Assembly (NCBI GenBank): GCA_017591395.1
Contig: WEDG01002126.1
Location: 186,001-250,000 of the forward strand
DNA from: Schistocephalus solidus
Taxonomy: Eukaryota; Platyhelminthes; Cestoda; Diphyllobothriidea; Diphyllobothriidae
Length of the DNA stretch: 64,000 nt
Direction: 5' to 3'
Below, piece after piece: positions 11,410 through 24,715 of this stretch. The translations under genes were made by a program, and so were the position numbers. The notes below the pieces were generated by a model. The model was not told the DNA's origin. It searched no databases and was given only the letters and a program-made list of their open reading frames with translations. Every line of letters begins with the position of its first letter. The stretch's first letter is position 1.

Positions 11410-14095
11410 AATTGAAGCGAAAATGCGCGTCCCCGGGCATAAATCAGAAGAAGAGGCGATCACGGGAACAATAGGTTTAATATCCTGACGTTTCAAAATC
11501 AAACAAGATTCCATCGTCGGAGATAGGTTCAGTACGGCACCTCACAGTATTTATGGGTTCTGAACATGCTGACTCTACAGCTATTCGTGCAGGGTGGTGG
11601 GGGAGTTAATGGCTGTCCTACTGATCATTGATTTGTTTCTCCCTCGCCTCGCCTGGGGGCTGCTGTCGGGATGGCAAGCGTCATTGACCTCGTCTGCATT
11701 TTACCCGCGTTTGTTGTCCCGGACCCGCATGTCTGTTTCTCGTGCCTCGTTTGCATCTGTCCGCACGTCTCATCGGTGGTTGCTGGAGTCGTTGCCGGTG
11801 TCTCCGTTCCTATCGGGTTGGCGACGCCCATCATCGGTGTTCGTACGCGAACTATGTTCACCTGCGTCCATTTTCATGCCTGGCCGGAGGTCTTGCTGGT
11901 TCGTGTTCTCCGCGATTATCACATTGAATGTGTTGGTGTGTTGCATAGGTTCACCCAGGCATGTGTTCTGGCTCGTTATGCGTTTGCTCGCGACCGCGAA
12001 CAGTTTGACTTCTTGCCTGCGATTCTGTTGATTGAGTCGCACTCTTAAGGCCTGGTAGGCCGCCGGGAGAATCGTACAGCGGTTAATGGAAGGTATGGTG
12101 TGCCAGGCTTCGAGCGTTTCTCTGGCTGTTTGGTCGATACCTCGGCCTAGAGATTTCAGCGTCATGGAAAGAAAAAGGTGTGTCCAAAGGCCGCACAGTG
12201 TTCCGCCACCAACGAGCTGATCCATCCTTCTTACAGCCCTTGCGTGCTCACTCATGCGGTCTGTAGTCGCTTACCGGTCTCTCCAACATAGTTCGCCTCA
12301 CAGGAACCGCACTGAACACGATAGACGACGTTCGCCGTTTCGCCGCGTGACAGGGGGCCTTGGGTCTCATGACCAGACGTCTTATTGTCGCTGCCTCAGG
12401 TTTGTGGGCGACGCCGATCTCAATGGTTGTAAGAGACGCGCAACAGCTTCAGATATGTTCTCGATATGGCATTGCCCGCCACACTTTCAGTGGTTCTATC
12501 ACTGGTCTTATAACTTGCCTCGGTTGTCTGCTGCGTTCTATGAAGCTACGAGGATAACCGTTGGAGGTGAACATTCGTTGAAGATAGTGGAGCTCGGCTC
12601 AGCTGTCACCTTTCTCGCTACAATGAGTTCCGCCCTTTTGTAAAGCGTCCGTACGCAGCTACGTTTGTGGCACTAAATGGGTGGTTACTGGTAACTGAGG
12701 ACTTGACGTGTGTTGGTGGCCTTTCTATATACCGTTGTCCTTAGACTGCCGTCGGTCTTACGGTGGACTAGGACGTCTAAGAACGCTCATTTGACTGTTG
12801 GCCTCAGCCTCCATTGTGAACTGAATGTCCGGATAGATGGAGTTCAGGAGAGCGTGAAATTCGGCGACCATTTCGCGTTTGAGAACGACGAAAGTATCGT
12901 CCACATACTGCACCCAAAATATTGGTCTGTGGTTCGTGAACACACGTGTCTCTAACTTTTGAAGGACCGCCTCAGCAATGAAACCAGACAGCGGCGAACC
13001 CATCGGAGTCCCCCTTGATCTGTTCGTTGACCGTTCTCTCAAAGGTGAAGCGCAGGTTTTGAGGCAGAAGAGTGAGCAGCTGGATGAGGTGCGCCCGTTT
13101 AGGCTTATTGATTACCTCGTCATAACGGTTCTCAATCAAGTCATTGACAGTTTCAATTGAAATGCTCTGAGGAATTGAGGTGAAAAGTGAGGTAACATCA
13201 AATGATACCATGACTTCGTCTGCCTTAAGGTTTAAACCACGGAGTCTTTCCAAGAAATGGGCGGCTGAACGTACCGTTGTATCAGAGTCTGGTGTAAGGC
13301 ACTTCAGACGTCAGAACAGCCATTTGGCCAGATTGAATGTGGGTGTTCCACGCAGGGATATGATGGGTCGAAGTGGAGCACCATTTTTGTGTACTTTGGG
13401 CAGCCCATAGAATCTCGCCATGGCCGAATCTGTAGGTTTTATTGTCAGTCGTTCAGCTTTAGAGATGGCGCCGTTACTCTGTAAACTAGCGAGCGTCAAG
13501 TTGATTTTTGCCACTAGCTTCTTCATAGGATCTCCATCGCACCTGTGGTAGGCATGACGGTCATCGAGTAGAGCGTTGGCCTTCCGGAGGTATTCCGACT
13601 TATCGAGTACTACTGTGGAACGTCCCTTGTCGGCTGGCAGTATCACGATGCTCCTGTCAGCGTTCAGTGTCCTGAGGGCATCCTGCTCCATTCTTGGAAT
13701 AGCTGCACGTGGTTTGTGTAGTGTCAACAGTAAGGACGTAACTTGTTGTCTGATGATGTGCTTTGTATCTTCCGCCTCCTGGGAGTGCTTTAAGACCGAC
13801 TCAATGGTGGCCACAAGATTAACCGGATCAGCATCCGCAGTGTTGAAGGATGCTTCATGTTTTAGCACTTGAAACTGTACCGGTGTAAGTTCTTTGGAGG
13901 ATAAATTGTGGACCGGCGTCTCGTCGTGATCTTGGGTGGTGGGGCTTAACTTTTGGAATTTAAATCTCAGCCCCATATCTCGTCTAGATCGCAGTTCTCT
14001 GGCTCGAATATTGATTACTCGGTCCAACAGTGATACACCGTTCTCTCCTATGAGCTCTAAACACTTCGGAATAATCTGGCACTCACTGTAGCGAG
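11410..14095 (-). mobile_element. Penelope-like element with reverse transcriptase and GIY-YIG endonuclease, near complete but frameshifted
   Basis: On the minus strand 14085-13311 encodes the N-terminal region: CQIIPKCLELIGENG, then PADKGRSTVV, then RFYGLPKVHKN and PLRPIIS. After a frameshift, 13290-12960 gives VSFDVTSLFTSIP. Then come GTPMGSPLSGFIAEAVLQ and the catalytic YVDDTFVV near 12900. The thumb (NGYPRSFI) is broken by shifts. At 12330-12250 lies the endonuclease start VVYRVQCGSCEANYVGETG, with GIY as VVY and YIG as YVG; a one-base deletion there shifts the frame into the open stretch 12255-11770. The 3' untranslated region runs to about 11410. It ends in a hammerhead-like core (CCGACGA ... 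GAAACGTC near 11495) and a CGCCTCTTCTTCT tail. PLEs copy themselves through RNA, and the endonuclease nicks the target (family knowledge). This copy is not functional as read. Confidence 0.9.
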
Positions 14096-15279
14096 AAAGG
14101 CGACAAAGCAGCTGAGCTCCATTATCTTCAACGAATGTTCATCTCCAACGGTTATCCTCGTAGCTTCATAGAACGCAGCAGACAACCGAGGCAAGTTATA
14201 AGACCAGTGATAGAACCACCGAAAGTGTGGCGGGCAATACCATATATCGAGAACGTATCTGAAGCTGTTGCTCGTCTCTTACAACCACAGGGGATCGGCG
14301 TCGCCCACAAACCTGAGGCGACAATAAGACGTCTGGCAATGAGACCCAAGGGCCCCCCTGTCACGCGGCGAGACGGCGAACGTCGTCTATCGTGTTCAGT
14401 GCGGTTCCTGTGAGGCGAACTATGTCGGAGAGACCGGTGAGCGACTACAGACCCGCATGAGTGAGCACGCAAGGGCTGTAAGAAGGATGGATCAGCTCTC
14501 GTTGGTGGCGGAACACTGTGCAGCCTCTGGACACACTTTTTTCTTTCCAGGACGCCGAAATCCCTAGGCCGAGGTATCGACCAAACAGCCAGAGAAACGC
14601 TCGAAGCCTGGCACACCGTACCTTCTTCCATTAACCATTGTACGATTCTCCCGACGGCCTACCAGGCCTTACGAGTGCGGCTCAATCAACAGAATCGCAG
14701 GCAATAAGTCAGACTGTTCGCGGTCGCAAGCAACCGCATAACGAGCCAGAACACATGCCTGAGTGAACCTAGGCCACGCACCAACACATTCGAGGGGATA
14801 ACCGCGGAGAACGCAAACCAGCAAGACCTCCGGCCAGGCATGAACGTGGACGCAGGTGAACTCAGTTTGCGCACGAAAATCGATGATGAGCGTCTCCAAC
14901 CCGATAGGAACGGAGACACCGGCAATGACTCAGCAACCACCGATGAGCCGTGCACGGACAGATTCAAACGAGGGACGAGAAACAGACATGTGGGTCCGGT
15001 ACACCAAACGCGGGCAATGCAGACGAGGTCAATGACACTTGCCATCCCGACACAGCCCCCAGGCGAGGCGAGTGAGAATAAAAATCAATGATCAGCAGGA
15101 CAGCAACTAACTCCCCCACCCCCCTGCAGTGCATCCTGCACGAATAGCTGTAGAGTCAGCATGTTCAGAACCCATAAATACTGTGAGGCGCCGTACTGAA
15201 CCTACCTCCGACGATGGAAGCTTGTTTGATTTTGAAACGTCAGGATATTAAACCTATTGTTCCCGTGATCGCCTCTTCT

Positions 15280-15283
<4 letters not shown>
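14095..15283 (+). mobile_element. Penelope-like element, 3' half, inverted relative to its neighbour
   Basis: From about 14095 the plus strand repeats, in inverted orientation, the 3' half of the element at 11410-12640. Segments include LHYLQRMFISNGYPRSFIE (thumb), IPYIENVSEAVARLL, and the endonuclease start VVYRVQCGSCEANYVGETG at about 14385-14440, here in frame with TRMSEHARAVRRMDQL. Later stops and shifts break the C-terminal tail. The 3' end carries the hammerhead-like CCGACGA ... GAAACGTC near 15215-15245 and then CGCCTCTTCTTCT directly before a (TA)n tract. The two copies share closely matching 3' ends, so they belong to one subfamily. Confidence 0.88.

Positions 15284-15338
<55 letters not shown>
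15283..15338. repeat. (TA)n microsatellite
   Basis: About 28 TA units between the Penelope 3' end and a hammerhead SINE copy. Confidence 0.97.
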
Positions 15339-15343
<5 letters not shown>

Positions 15344-15345
15344 TG

Positions 15346-15555
15346 TTAAAGTGGAACCGACAAAGACAAGGGAGACCGGAATGGCCATTTCTGGCTTATT
15401 AACCGTCATCAGCCAGTCATACCCAATCCCATGTGTCGCACTTTAACAACATATACTACATGTCGCTATGCGACTGCCTGCGAGGGCTCTAGTCTGAGCT
15501 CCAGGACACAACGGAACATGCATGTTCCTTAAGCAGATCGGTGAGCAACATACTA
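15346..15555 (-). mobile_element. tRNA-derived hammerhead SINE, broken and internally inverted
   Basis: 15346-15440 is minus strand. It carries the ribozyme region (CTGATGA 15406-15412, stem II GGTT/AGCC with one G-U, GAAA) and then GTCGGTTCCAC. At about 15440-15446 orientation flips, and 15446-15555 is the spacer part on the plus strand (GCTATGCGACTGCCTGCGAG, GGAACATGCATGTTCC). It ends at a short (TA)n run, 15556-15573. Confidence 0.7.
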
Positions 15556-15654
15556 TTATATATATATATATATGATGTGTTAGGGTGTATTTTACAGCGC
15601 CGCACATGCGCTGGACAGAAACGGAGATCAGATTAGCTCAGGATGCACACAGCA

Positions 15655-15770
15655 AATAGTCCGCGCGAGCATCTAATCCAAGCCCTAACATTAATCCTAA
15701 TCCCAATCCTGGAAATTAGCATAAAACCATCTGTATTACGGGCGGTTTCCGTTCCAATGTTCCGTGGGGG
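15655..15770 (+). repeat. Degenerate telomere-like tract with conserved flank
   Basis: Contains CCCTAACATTAATCCTAATCCC-like units, followed by a flank with CCATCTGTATTAC. The same flank follows the similar tract at 25490-25600, so both are copies of one repeat. Confidence 0.65.
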
Positions 15771-18700
15771 AGCTTCCTATAAACATTTAACTGCTCGGTT
15801 AGCCAACTATCTCCCACATCGTCAGCTATAAGCAGAAAACAAGGTGCTGACATAATCATGAAAAATAAACCTAATGGACACTGGTCACACATAAATTTAC
15901 GGCTGACATTTAAAAGTCAGTCTCTGTAGAGAGGCAGGCTGCAAGGCGCCTCCGTAAGGGGCCTCTCTGTCACTCCAACTCAGGTAAGAGACGAGCCACC
16001 CCATCCCTGTAGTCTGAAGAGCTGGTGTATTCTGCATGCATAGACGACCCACTTAGCCCTGGCAGCCTCTGCGCCCGATCTCTTTTTCACACGCTCGAGT
16101 TTAAGTTTACAACGGACCCAGGGAATGAAACAGTGCCGGAAATGTATATGGGGGCCATAATCAGAAACGATGGTTGAACCTTAATCCAAATGGATGTCCT
16201 CATACCACTTCCACATTTCTCAAACTTGCGAAAGATAACGTGCGATGAGTGAAGGAGAGGTCTTTACATGGCATGACATCATCCAATCCTACGGCCTTTG
16301 CCATTTTTACCCATTTTAGCTATTGTCCATGATAAGGAAGTCGTGGACCCGTAGTTGGTTAACAGTGCGTTTCTTTAAAGAGGAGATTTATGTTAAAAAG
16401 TGGTCAGAGGTACAAAAAAACATTTTTGCAATAAAATATACTGGTCACTAGCGTTTTCCACCGAAAAAAGTTCCATAGGCGTTCAAAAACATTTATTTTT
16501 TGCGTTTAGACATCATAATTATCTGAAAATGGAGTCATGTTAACAAACCCGAGGCCTGATTGAATGCTATATCGACTTTTTTTGTTATAATTAACAAATC
16601 AACGTAAAATAGGCAGAGGGATCTATCATTAAGGCGTTTGCTTAGAAGGTACATCCCAGAAACTGAGTTTTAAATGTGACCTGGAGTGGCTTTCTGTGGG
16701 TGTATAATGAATATTGTCAGTAACATCTTCCTATAATGATGAGCCTAACACGGGTATTATTGGCAATGCTATCTCTTCTCGCTACACCCAGTAGTTTCCT
16801 TACAGACTCACAGCATCATCATTATCCATGTTGTTTCACTTTCTCGCCGAGAGCAGAACTAACAGTTAACTGCGCATGCCTCGTGTTCACTGTCTTATAG
16901 CTGACTGCCAAAATGACCTGGAGAGTGCGTGTTACTGTAGAGGACGTCATTGCCTGCACGAATCACTGTGGTCTTCTAATTCCTAACATGAATCGGCGCC
17001 TTTAATTTACGTTCAGGAGCATTGCATATTCATGCACTTTAGCTTTTCGGGAAGCCATCTGACGAATCGCCCTACGTTACAAGAACCCTGCGCAACCGCA
17101 GTATCAATGCCTGCACAAATAAAGTCTATTTAGGCCTATTTTAACCCTCCTCCACTCCGCAGGTATTGTGGGTGTCAGAAGCAGGGAGCAACCCAGGTAA
17201 CTGTGATAGAGGCTGCTTCGTGAGTGTCCGGAGGGAACGTGAAGGAGTCACTAGGCAAAATAGGCGGTCAGACAGTCATAAAATTCAACGCATATGCTGT
17301 CAGAGTACCAATGACTGAGCGAGATTTGGCCAGGACGTGAGCTAAGCACAGGGGGACAGCAGGGCCAATCAAACTCTGTTCCCACCAATCAGCCATAAAG
17401 GCCATTTGATTAAGTAGCGAGTATCGAGCCTTTCTGCAACGCACCACCTTAGAGATACTTTGGGAAAGGTTAGAAAATATTTCAGCCAGAAATGCCTCAA
17501 AGTGTCTCACTACTGACGCAAGCCGATGAGGCGCGGGAAACTTTATTCGCATGACAACTTGGTAACCGAACTAGAGAAATATTTTTAATTTTTTGCGCAA
17601 AAAATGGTTACTTAAATCGATTCATTCACAGGAATATTAATAAGTATCCTAAAAGATCGAGCTAACGCGCCAGATAAGTAAAGAGTTTACTCATTCAATT
17701 ACCTTTTCAAGGCAGCACCTTGGGAAAGTTACCAAGTGGGCATGTAAATAAGGCCAGTTTCCGGAAATTTACCGTCACTGAGTCACAAGCAGGGATCTCA
17801 GTACGTGCAATCATCAACAACCAAGAATAAGGACATACTTCCAACTCAGCTCCACATGCACTTACACCTGTGTGTTCGTCCATGAATCAGGACACGTGCG
17901 TTGGAGGGTCGGCATTTACGAAAACATGGTTTAATAGAGGGGAAAAGAGGTTTGAAAGCAGCTCCACTGTCGCGCCGCTGATGGCATGACAAGGAAACCT
18001 TCCAAGTAATTTGCAAAGTCCCAAATGGAATACCAGAACTGACTATAATATTATCAAGTGACATGAAATCACTGTCCAATCCGGGCAGCCATCAGATGCT
18101 GGAATTTGATGCAAGTGGCTGGCGTAATTTGCGTCCGCGCCCAGGCGTACCACCACCCGCCTATGTATGACAGCTCGTATGGAATGCTTGGAACCTGCAC
18201 AGTTGACGTAACTTGGGCTGTGTCCCGATCTGGTCCTCCTGTTTGCCCAGTGCATCACCCGCATGTTCCGTTTTAATAACAAGCGCCAATACTAACGTCG
18301 ACCTTACGTCAATATTTCGTCACACTTGTCTTCCTGCATCTATAACTCTTCCACTAGCATCGGTGACTCCTATTTATCCTACGCTTAAAAATTACGTGTA
18401 GATCTGCGAAAATTTCCTCTTGTCTCAAAAAAACGGGTAAAAGATAATTTCCGGATACTCTCATGCTTCTGCCCACTGACGCAAATATAGTCCCTGTAAG
18501 CATTAGCTGACTTCATGTTGCAATTTTTCGAGCAGCGTGTTCAAACATCCCACTTCGCGCGCTGTACGTTTTGGACACAACATCAAGTTCACACCTGGCC
18601 TAAGGACCTTAATTATTTCTTTCCCGTTGACGTCTCTTTAAGGAAACGAGTAGGTGGTCCCTAGTTCTTTTTTATTGCTTTTATTGATAAGCGAAAGGGA

Positions 18701-18900
18701 GTTGTTAAACATAAGGCAAGAACGATCAACTACCAGGTTTATTTACAAAACTCAGTAAAATTTATTTTTGCATCCGTCTTTTCACATGAGGACACCGTTT
18801 AACATAAAAAACCTTTGGTTGACAGAGCGAGGAATAAAAGGAATGCTTAGTTTTATTATTTTGTTAAATTTTAGATTGGAAGAGGCTATCGAACATTTAG
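15770..18900. other. Intergenic stretch, nothing firmly recognised
   Basis: Open frames up to 94 codons (for example minus 17268-17552, and minus 17846-18282 with a Cys/His-rich C-terminal bit) show no clear family signature. A decayed LINE 3' end is possible near 17.85-18.4 kb but I cannot support it. Confidence 0.35.
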
Positions 18901-21900
18901 ATTGACTTTGAGAATTTTTTCAAAATTTAGTATCAGATATACAGTCACTGACCAATGTCATGAAATATGAACTGAAATTCTGAAATTACTTTTCGATAAG
19001 AAAAGAACTGCTTAAGTGAGTTTGTCATATTGATTATCCTGAATGCAATTTTAAGTGTGAAATTTGTAGTGTGGCATATAGTCAACATTGGCAGCTTCTT
19101 ATTTCACGTTAGCATTATATTTTGCATTCGTTTGCTTTTGGTAGAAATCTGTCCCACACACTTTCTCTTTTTAAATCATTTTACGCTTATGCAAACATCA
19201 AAGCCCGTTTCTCTTACTGTTGTTTAAAGATGGTTAAGTCAGTAATTCGTATAATTATGAAAAATAAGTTCTTACGTGGAAATATAGCACGCAGACAGCT
19301 CGGAATATTAGCACTGTATTCTGTTCTAATATTACTATGCAGCAAACAGTATCAGACTGGTTTAAAAAAATTATTTCTGGTAAATTTGGCCTCATAAAGG
19401 AGCCACGTGGTCGGCCACAATTAAAGATAAACAAGGACAGACTGAAATTCACCTTCGAGTTAGATCCATTTCAAATTGTACATTAATTATCATTGAAGGT
19501 TATCGCTAGCAAGTGAAAAATGTCAACGCACATACATGAAGTTGACAAAGTCACAATTTGGAAATATGGGGTCCAGCTTAACTCAAGGAAAAGCAGAGAC
19601 ATGCATGATGTTGTTTTCACATCAAAACAATTAATTTTTGAAGTAATTGTTATTTATGATAGGAAATGGATCCGATGCGGAAACTGAAAATGTTTGGCAC
19701 AATAGATAGTCAGGGAAAAGCTACCAAAACACAGCTTAAAGCGCAATATTCATCAAACGAAGCTGATGATGATCGTATTATGGTCTGCCGCAGATTTGAG
19801 CCATTATGATTTCGCGAAACCTGGTTCCTATATCAGGGCCAAAGTATACTGCAAGCAGCCGGGCCGAATGTTCCAAAATCTTGGCAGAAAACGTTCAATA
19901 TTACCCAGCCGGTCGACTACTATTCTACTGTACGAGAACACTTGACCACATATTGCACAAATGACATTTGAAACTGCAGCCATTGGAGTCGTTAGTTTTC
20001 TATCATCCAACAAACTCATCAAAATTAGCCCTGAGGATAAATTTTCACTGGAAAGCACTTTACTTCCAACCATGTCGTAAAACGTGTTTTCACACCACCA
20101 GACTGAATAACCTACTGCTGCAATCGAAAAGGTGTTTTGACAATATGGATGCATACTTTGATGAATAAAACTAATCCTTGTATTAAAAAAACAAAAACGT
20201 TCATGGTTTTTTCTAAAATTCAATACTTGGTGATACACTATTTAAGATGCGCCATAATACCGGCTTTTGAAAACACTTTATTTTGTCCGCCTACAACAAC
20301 CACAGTCGGTAAAAATGACTAAACTAGTGTGATTTGTACCTTGAAATGTATGCTTTACGAATGTAATTTTGGTTAAACCTGGATATGATGTTCTTTATTG
20401 TACACATTTGGAAAAAAATCACACCTTAAACTTGCAACTTCAAAGAAAATGTATATTTAGGTTTTAAGAAAGCCTATAATTATAATATGTAATTTTAAGT
20501 TTGTGGAAGTTCCATTCAAAATCAAGCCATTTGTTAATGCACCGTATGAGGCTTTCAACATGCTTTAAATCCACCGAAAGATCGCATAAGCCTTCAATAA
20601 AGAGAGTGCTTAAAATTATTTGGGAATTTTTAACCTTTAAATACCTAAACACACCCTTTCTTTGTGCAAAAATTTGGAAAAACGTGATCTGACACCAAAC
20701 AATTACGAGGAAGATCAGTCTGTCAGCACGAGATGTTTCTCCACTTGTATGAACTTTTAATTTGAAAAGGCGTTGAAAATATCAATTATTCACTCATGTC
20801 AAAATCTCATTCCTCACAAATAGCCCTCTTCACCATAGCAAAAAGGAATTAGTCATTTTCACCACCTCTCTTGACTGTCCTTATTAGCGTCATTCGTCCC
20901 ATTACTACCGATGTTCCCGTCCTCACCTATGCTCAAACCTCGGCATAATTCCGCAATTACGCCCGCATCAAATCCGAAATAAAGACTGATCAATGCGAAT
21001 CTGCTAAAAGTCAAAATGGGAAAATTTCGTCTATAATTTTAACTAGAAAATAAACAAGCACACGTAGGTAAATTCATCGATTATTCGAATACTTCTGTGT
21101 TTTCGGAGTACTGCTGCACACCTTATGCCTTCACGTTTTTTATTCGCCCATTGCGGATTCGAAACATTTTCAGTAAAACGTATGCGCTTGCAACTTTTTC
21201 ACTGATCCATGAAATTTACAAAATCTTCGAAAAAACCTGCAAAAGTACTCGTTTTTTTATTTTCGAAGTAATTTATAATTTATTCTGCTTTTAAATGTTA
21301 AATCTGGGGATAAAACTTTTTAGTAATGATTCCTCTGTCCTTTTAGGAAAATTGAAGAAGAACCAGAAAAAGTTAAGAAATTGATTCGCAAAAAACTGAG
21401 TTTCCTTCAGAAACGTTTTAATGTGTCAATAACTGTGCAAGGTGATAACAATTTGCAAGGTTTGTCCCCTTCTGAAAGCTTATTCATGCCTAAGTATTAT
21501 AAATTATAATGGTCATTTTTCTACTTTGTAATATTAAATAAATGATCGATAAACTTCGACGCAAAATTATATAATTTCTGCTACCGGTTCTAGCAACTGC
21601 ATAGTATATTGGGTTTTGGTAATGACGTAGGCACAATGATGACAAGCTATTTAGTAGAAGAGTTAAAAATTGCTAATGACACAACATGTGTCCTTGTTTT
21701 GAAAATCCTTCAAAAAGGAAACTAGCTTAACTTCAGTCATGGAGACATTTAAAATCATCTACAGCACGCCAGAAAGCATCAGTTTGCCATACAGTCATTT
21801 TCATTATGTTCGACGTAATGCACAGGTACTTCGTCGTTGGGGCCTAATCATAATATTGTTAATTTATTAAAACTATCAATGTACATATGCACGGTTTTTT

Positions 21901-22690
21901 CTTTCTCGCACTTAGCGCACATAAATTTTTAAAACTTATCATTCTCTGTACCTCTTTACATAATTTTAAATTGACTGAAAAACCTGTACCTCCTATGTAC
22001 AGAAATAGCATGTGTTCTATATTTTTTGAATTTCATCGTCGTTTTATGACAATCGTGATCTATAAAAATGACCAAGTTTACCATACTGGCAATTACAAAG
22101 AAAACATCCGTCATTGTGTTGACAGTCATATTCCTTACTTGGGTTTACCTAGCAGTGAGGGCAAAAAAACATCATCCAATGAATAACTATAAACGTAAAA
22201 TTTGTATACCTTACGATAAATGTGAATGCGTTAGTTTGCTGAATGCTCTGTAGAAACTAATGTACTCCATTCTAACGTCAATAATTTATGTTTATTTTAA
22301 GTCTAATGAATTAAGCAGACTTTAAAATAAAATGTAAATACTTTGGGCGCATGATATGAGTCACATTTAGGGTAGTGACTCTAGAAATAAAACTTCAGAG
22401 TGACTCGTACAAAATATCCGCGATTCCTCTTGATTGCCCACGGGATTGGAATCTAACTTCGAGAATTTTCGTAGCTTGAGTATACGAACACATGTTTTCT
22501 ATAAAATATATCTAAATTGATAAATATATCTTAAACCAATGGCAAAAACCCATACCACCTAAAAAGTCTTCTTTGTATCGAGTGCGGTCATTGCAGAAAG
22601 CCGAAAATTATGCATTCAAAAGTCAAATCCTGGTTTGTCTGAAATATTATGGATTAACACTGCAAGATAATCAACATTACAGTTCCATCA
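18900..22690. repeat. AT-rich region built from nested fold-back element copies
   Basis: A left-end motif (ATTGATTATCCTG) stands at 19030-19042. A further left-type end (ACCGGCTTTTGAAA) lies near 20258. Right ends are near 22575-22680 (AAAGCCGAAAAT, then CTGAAATATTATGGATTA and GATAATCAACATTAC). These are the termini of the elements at 23905-24715 and 58375-59030. The pieces are nested or decayed, so single copies cannot be delimited. Open frames here are AT-rich and not convincing as genes. Confidence 0.45.
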
Positions 22691-23904
22691 AAGTAAGGTT
22701 TCTTAATCAAAAACCATTGTAAAGATTAAACTAACATTATATAAGTTCGATCATTGCCTGTAGTTCCTTAAACTTTTGAGCCAACCATGAAGGCACGTTT
22801 CTAGTTGATCCTTTTTAACGAGGACAAGTGGTGTTTCATCGACATACCACGCTCTATCATATCACTGAAAGCTATTCAACCTATCAAAAGCTGGCAGTTT
22901 GAGGGCACAGTGCTTGAAACAACATAGACTACTAGGCCTTCCTGTGCTCTCTTTTTTACGACAATCAGTGTTATGTAGTAAGTTAACTTTTGAATGGATT
23001 TAAAATGGTAGAAATGAACATTCATAGTGACTCTTACCGATCAGTCGGGGTTTCTTCTGATTTGTGACGGGTTCTGGAAACTAAACTTGGGAACTCTTTG
23101 GGTATTACTCCAATTAAAATGATACTTGTCTGCCAACTAGGGAGGAAGCGTCAGCTTGACTCAGATCTCGTTCCTCGAAAAGGTTTTTTGGAGATTGGGC
23201 GCCAGTTTCCTTCTTCGTTGGCCTTGGGCAATTCCTGGCTTCTGGATTACTTTTTCTATTTTCATCAACGTATACTGATTACTTGTCTTTGGTCTCTGTT
23301 AACTGTAATGATGATTATGCATCACTGCAGCTCCTATCTAAAAGATCTCAACTCACGTAAAATTTTGCAGCAAACTTTTTAACGTTTCTTCAAATATCAA
23401 CATCACCATTTTCAGACCAGTATGTCCAATTTTGATCATGCGGTGGCTTTTCAACGCGTCAGAACAAGAAATTTGGCTACATCTGAAAATGCCAATGTTG
23501 AAAATCGCGCCCAGGTATCAACTAAGATACCTGCTTTCCATTCTATTCCTTTGGTTGGCGAGCGATTCTTCGTAATCTTGAAGTTTTCGCCTCCAAGGAT
23601 GTGACTATGTACCCGTACTGATTCGCAATTAACTCTACTGTCAATAAATTACAAAGATCCTCGATAAGTAGAACTGGTTGAGAAGTCAAACATTTCGTAT
23701 ATCAGAACCGTTTTAGCCAGGTCAGAATGTATTCTTATGCATTAGTGGCGTGTTAAATGTTGGTATGGTCATCTTTAGGCATCTTTGTTAAAATGTGTAA
23801 CGGCATTATGTGTGCTGATATTTCTTTTCCCAAAGGAACTCCCTATCTCATGAAATATTAACTGAAAGGTGTTTTCGATTCAAACAAATTACTAAATTCG
23901 GGTT

Positions 23905-24715
23905 GTCGTATTGATTATCCTGCAGCGTAATCCAAAGCTATTTCAGCCATGGAAGGATGCCGGTTTTGAAAGAGCTTCATTTTGAGCCACCGCAAAAAGT
24001 ACATTCTACAAAAATGGCTCAGGGATTTTCAATGCTCTTACTTATTCAAATATATTTTATCGGAAACACGCAAATAAATATTCTTTCTTTAACTCATTTG
24101 ATATAAAATTACGTCTTCTTCAAATTTTATACTTGAAGAAAGCATATCTTTCGGTTTTAAAAGTTTCTAAACTGTTGAGTAATTTTGAACTCTACTGGCC
24201 GTTACATTTGAATTCCAGGTTTCCAAACCACATGCTGCATAGATTCCGTTTAACGAACAATCCCAAATTTCTCTACGGTATCACTAAAAGTCACACAGTT
24301 CTCATAATATATTGTAATGGATTTGGATTGTGTTGTATACGTTGTAGGCAACGCTTACAATTTGACATATACTATGTATTATGAATGAACATTTCAAGGT
24401 CTTAAAAAATCCCATGGTAAGGAACATTTTCAAAACTGAATGATACCCTTTCTATAAGTATAAAATTGGAAGAAGACGTAGTTTTCTATTAAACGAGTAC
24501 AAGAAATAATATTGTTGTTCCTGTTTTCTGTAAAACATATTGGAATTAATAGAAGCAACGAAAATAAATGAGAAAATTCCATACTAATTAAGTAGCCATT
24601 TTTTACAGAGGATACATTTGCGGGTAGTCGGAAAGAGGCTATTTCAAAAGCCAGCATCCTACCATGACTGAAATATCTTGGGATAAGGCTGCACGATAAT
24701 CGATACGATAATCGC
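23905..24715. mobile_element. Fold-back (long terminal inverted repeat) non-autonomous element, copy A
   Basis: The left end (23907-23970) and the reverse complement of the right end (24645-24715) match over about 65 bases: GATTATC, TGCAG, TAATCC, TATTTCAG, CATGG, GGATGC, GGCTTTTGAAA. Weaker complementarity extends inward (TTATACTTGAAGAAAG against the TAAGTATAAAATTGGAAG region). There is no transposase. Confidence 0.6.

Noticed and set aside
10963..11415. Open frames with long Ile-Tyr runs
   Set aside because: They are translations of the (TA)n microsatellite, not genes.
11594..12048. Plus-strand open frames of 125-145 codons
   Set aside because: They are antisense to the C-terminal tail of the Penelope element, whose minus-strand reading has recognisable GIY-YIG motifs.
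14152..15045. Minus-strand open frames of 119-159 codons
   Set aside because: Shadows of the plus-strand Penelope 3' half, which carries the real endonuclease motif.
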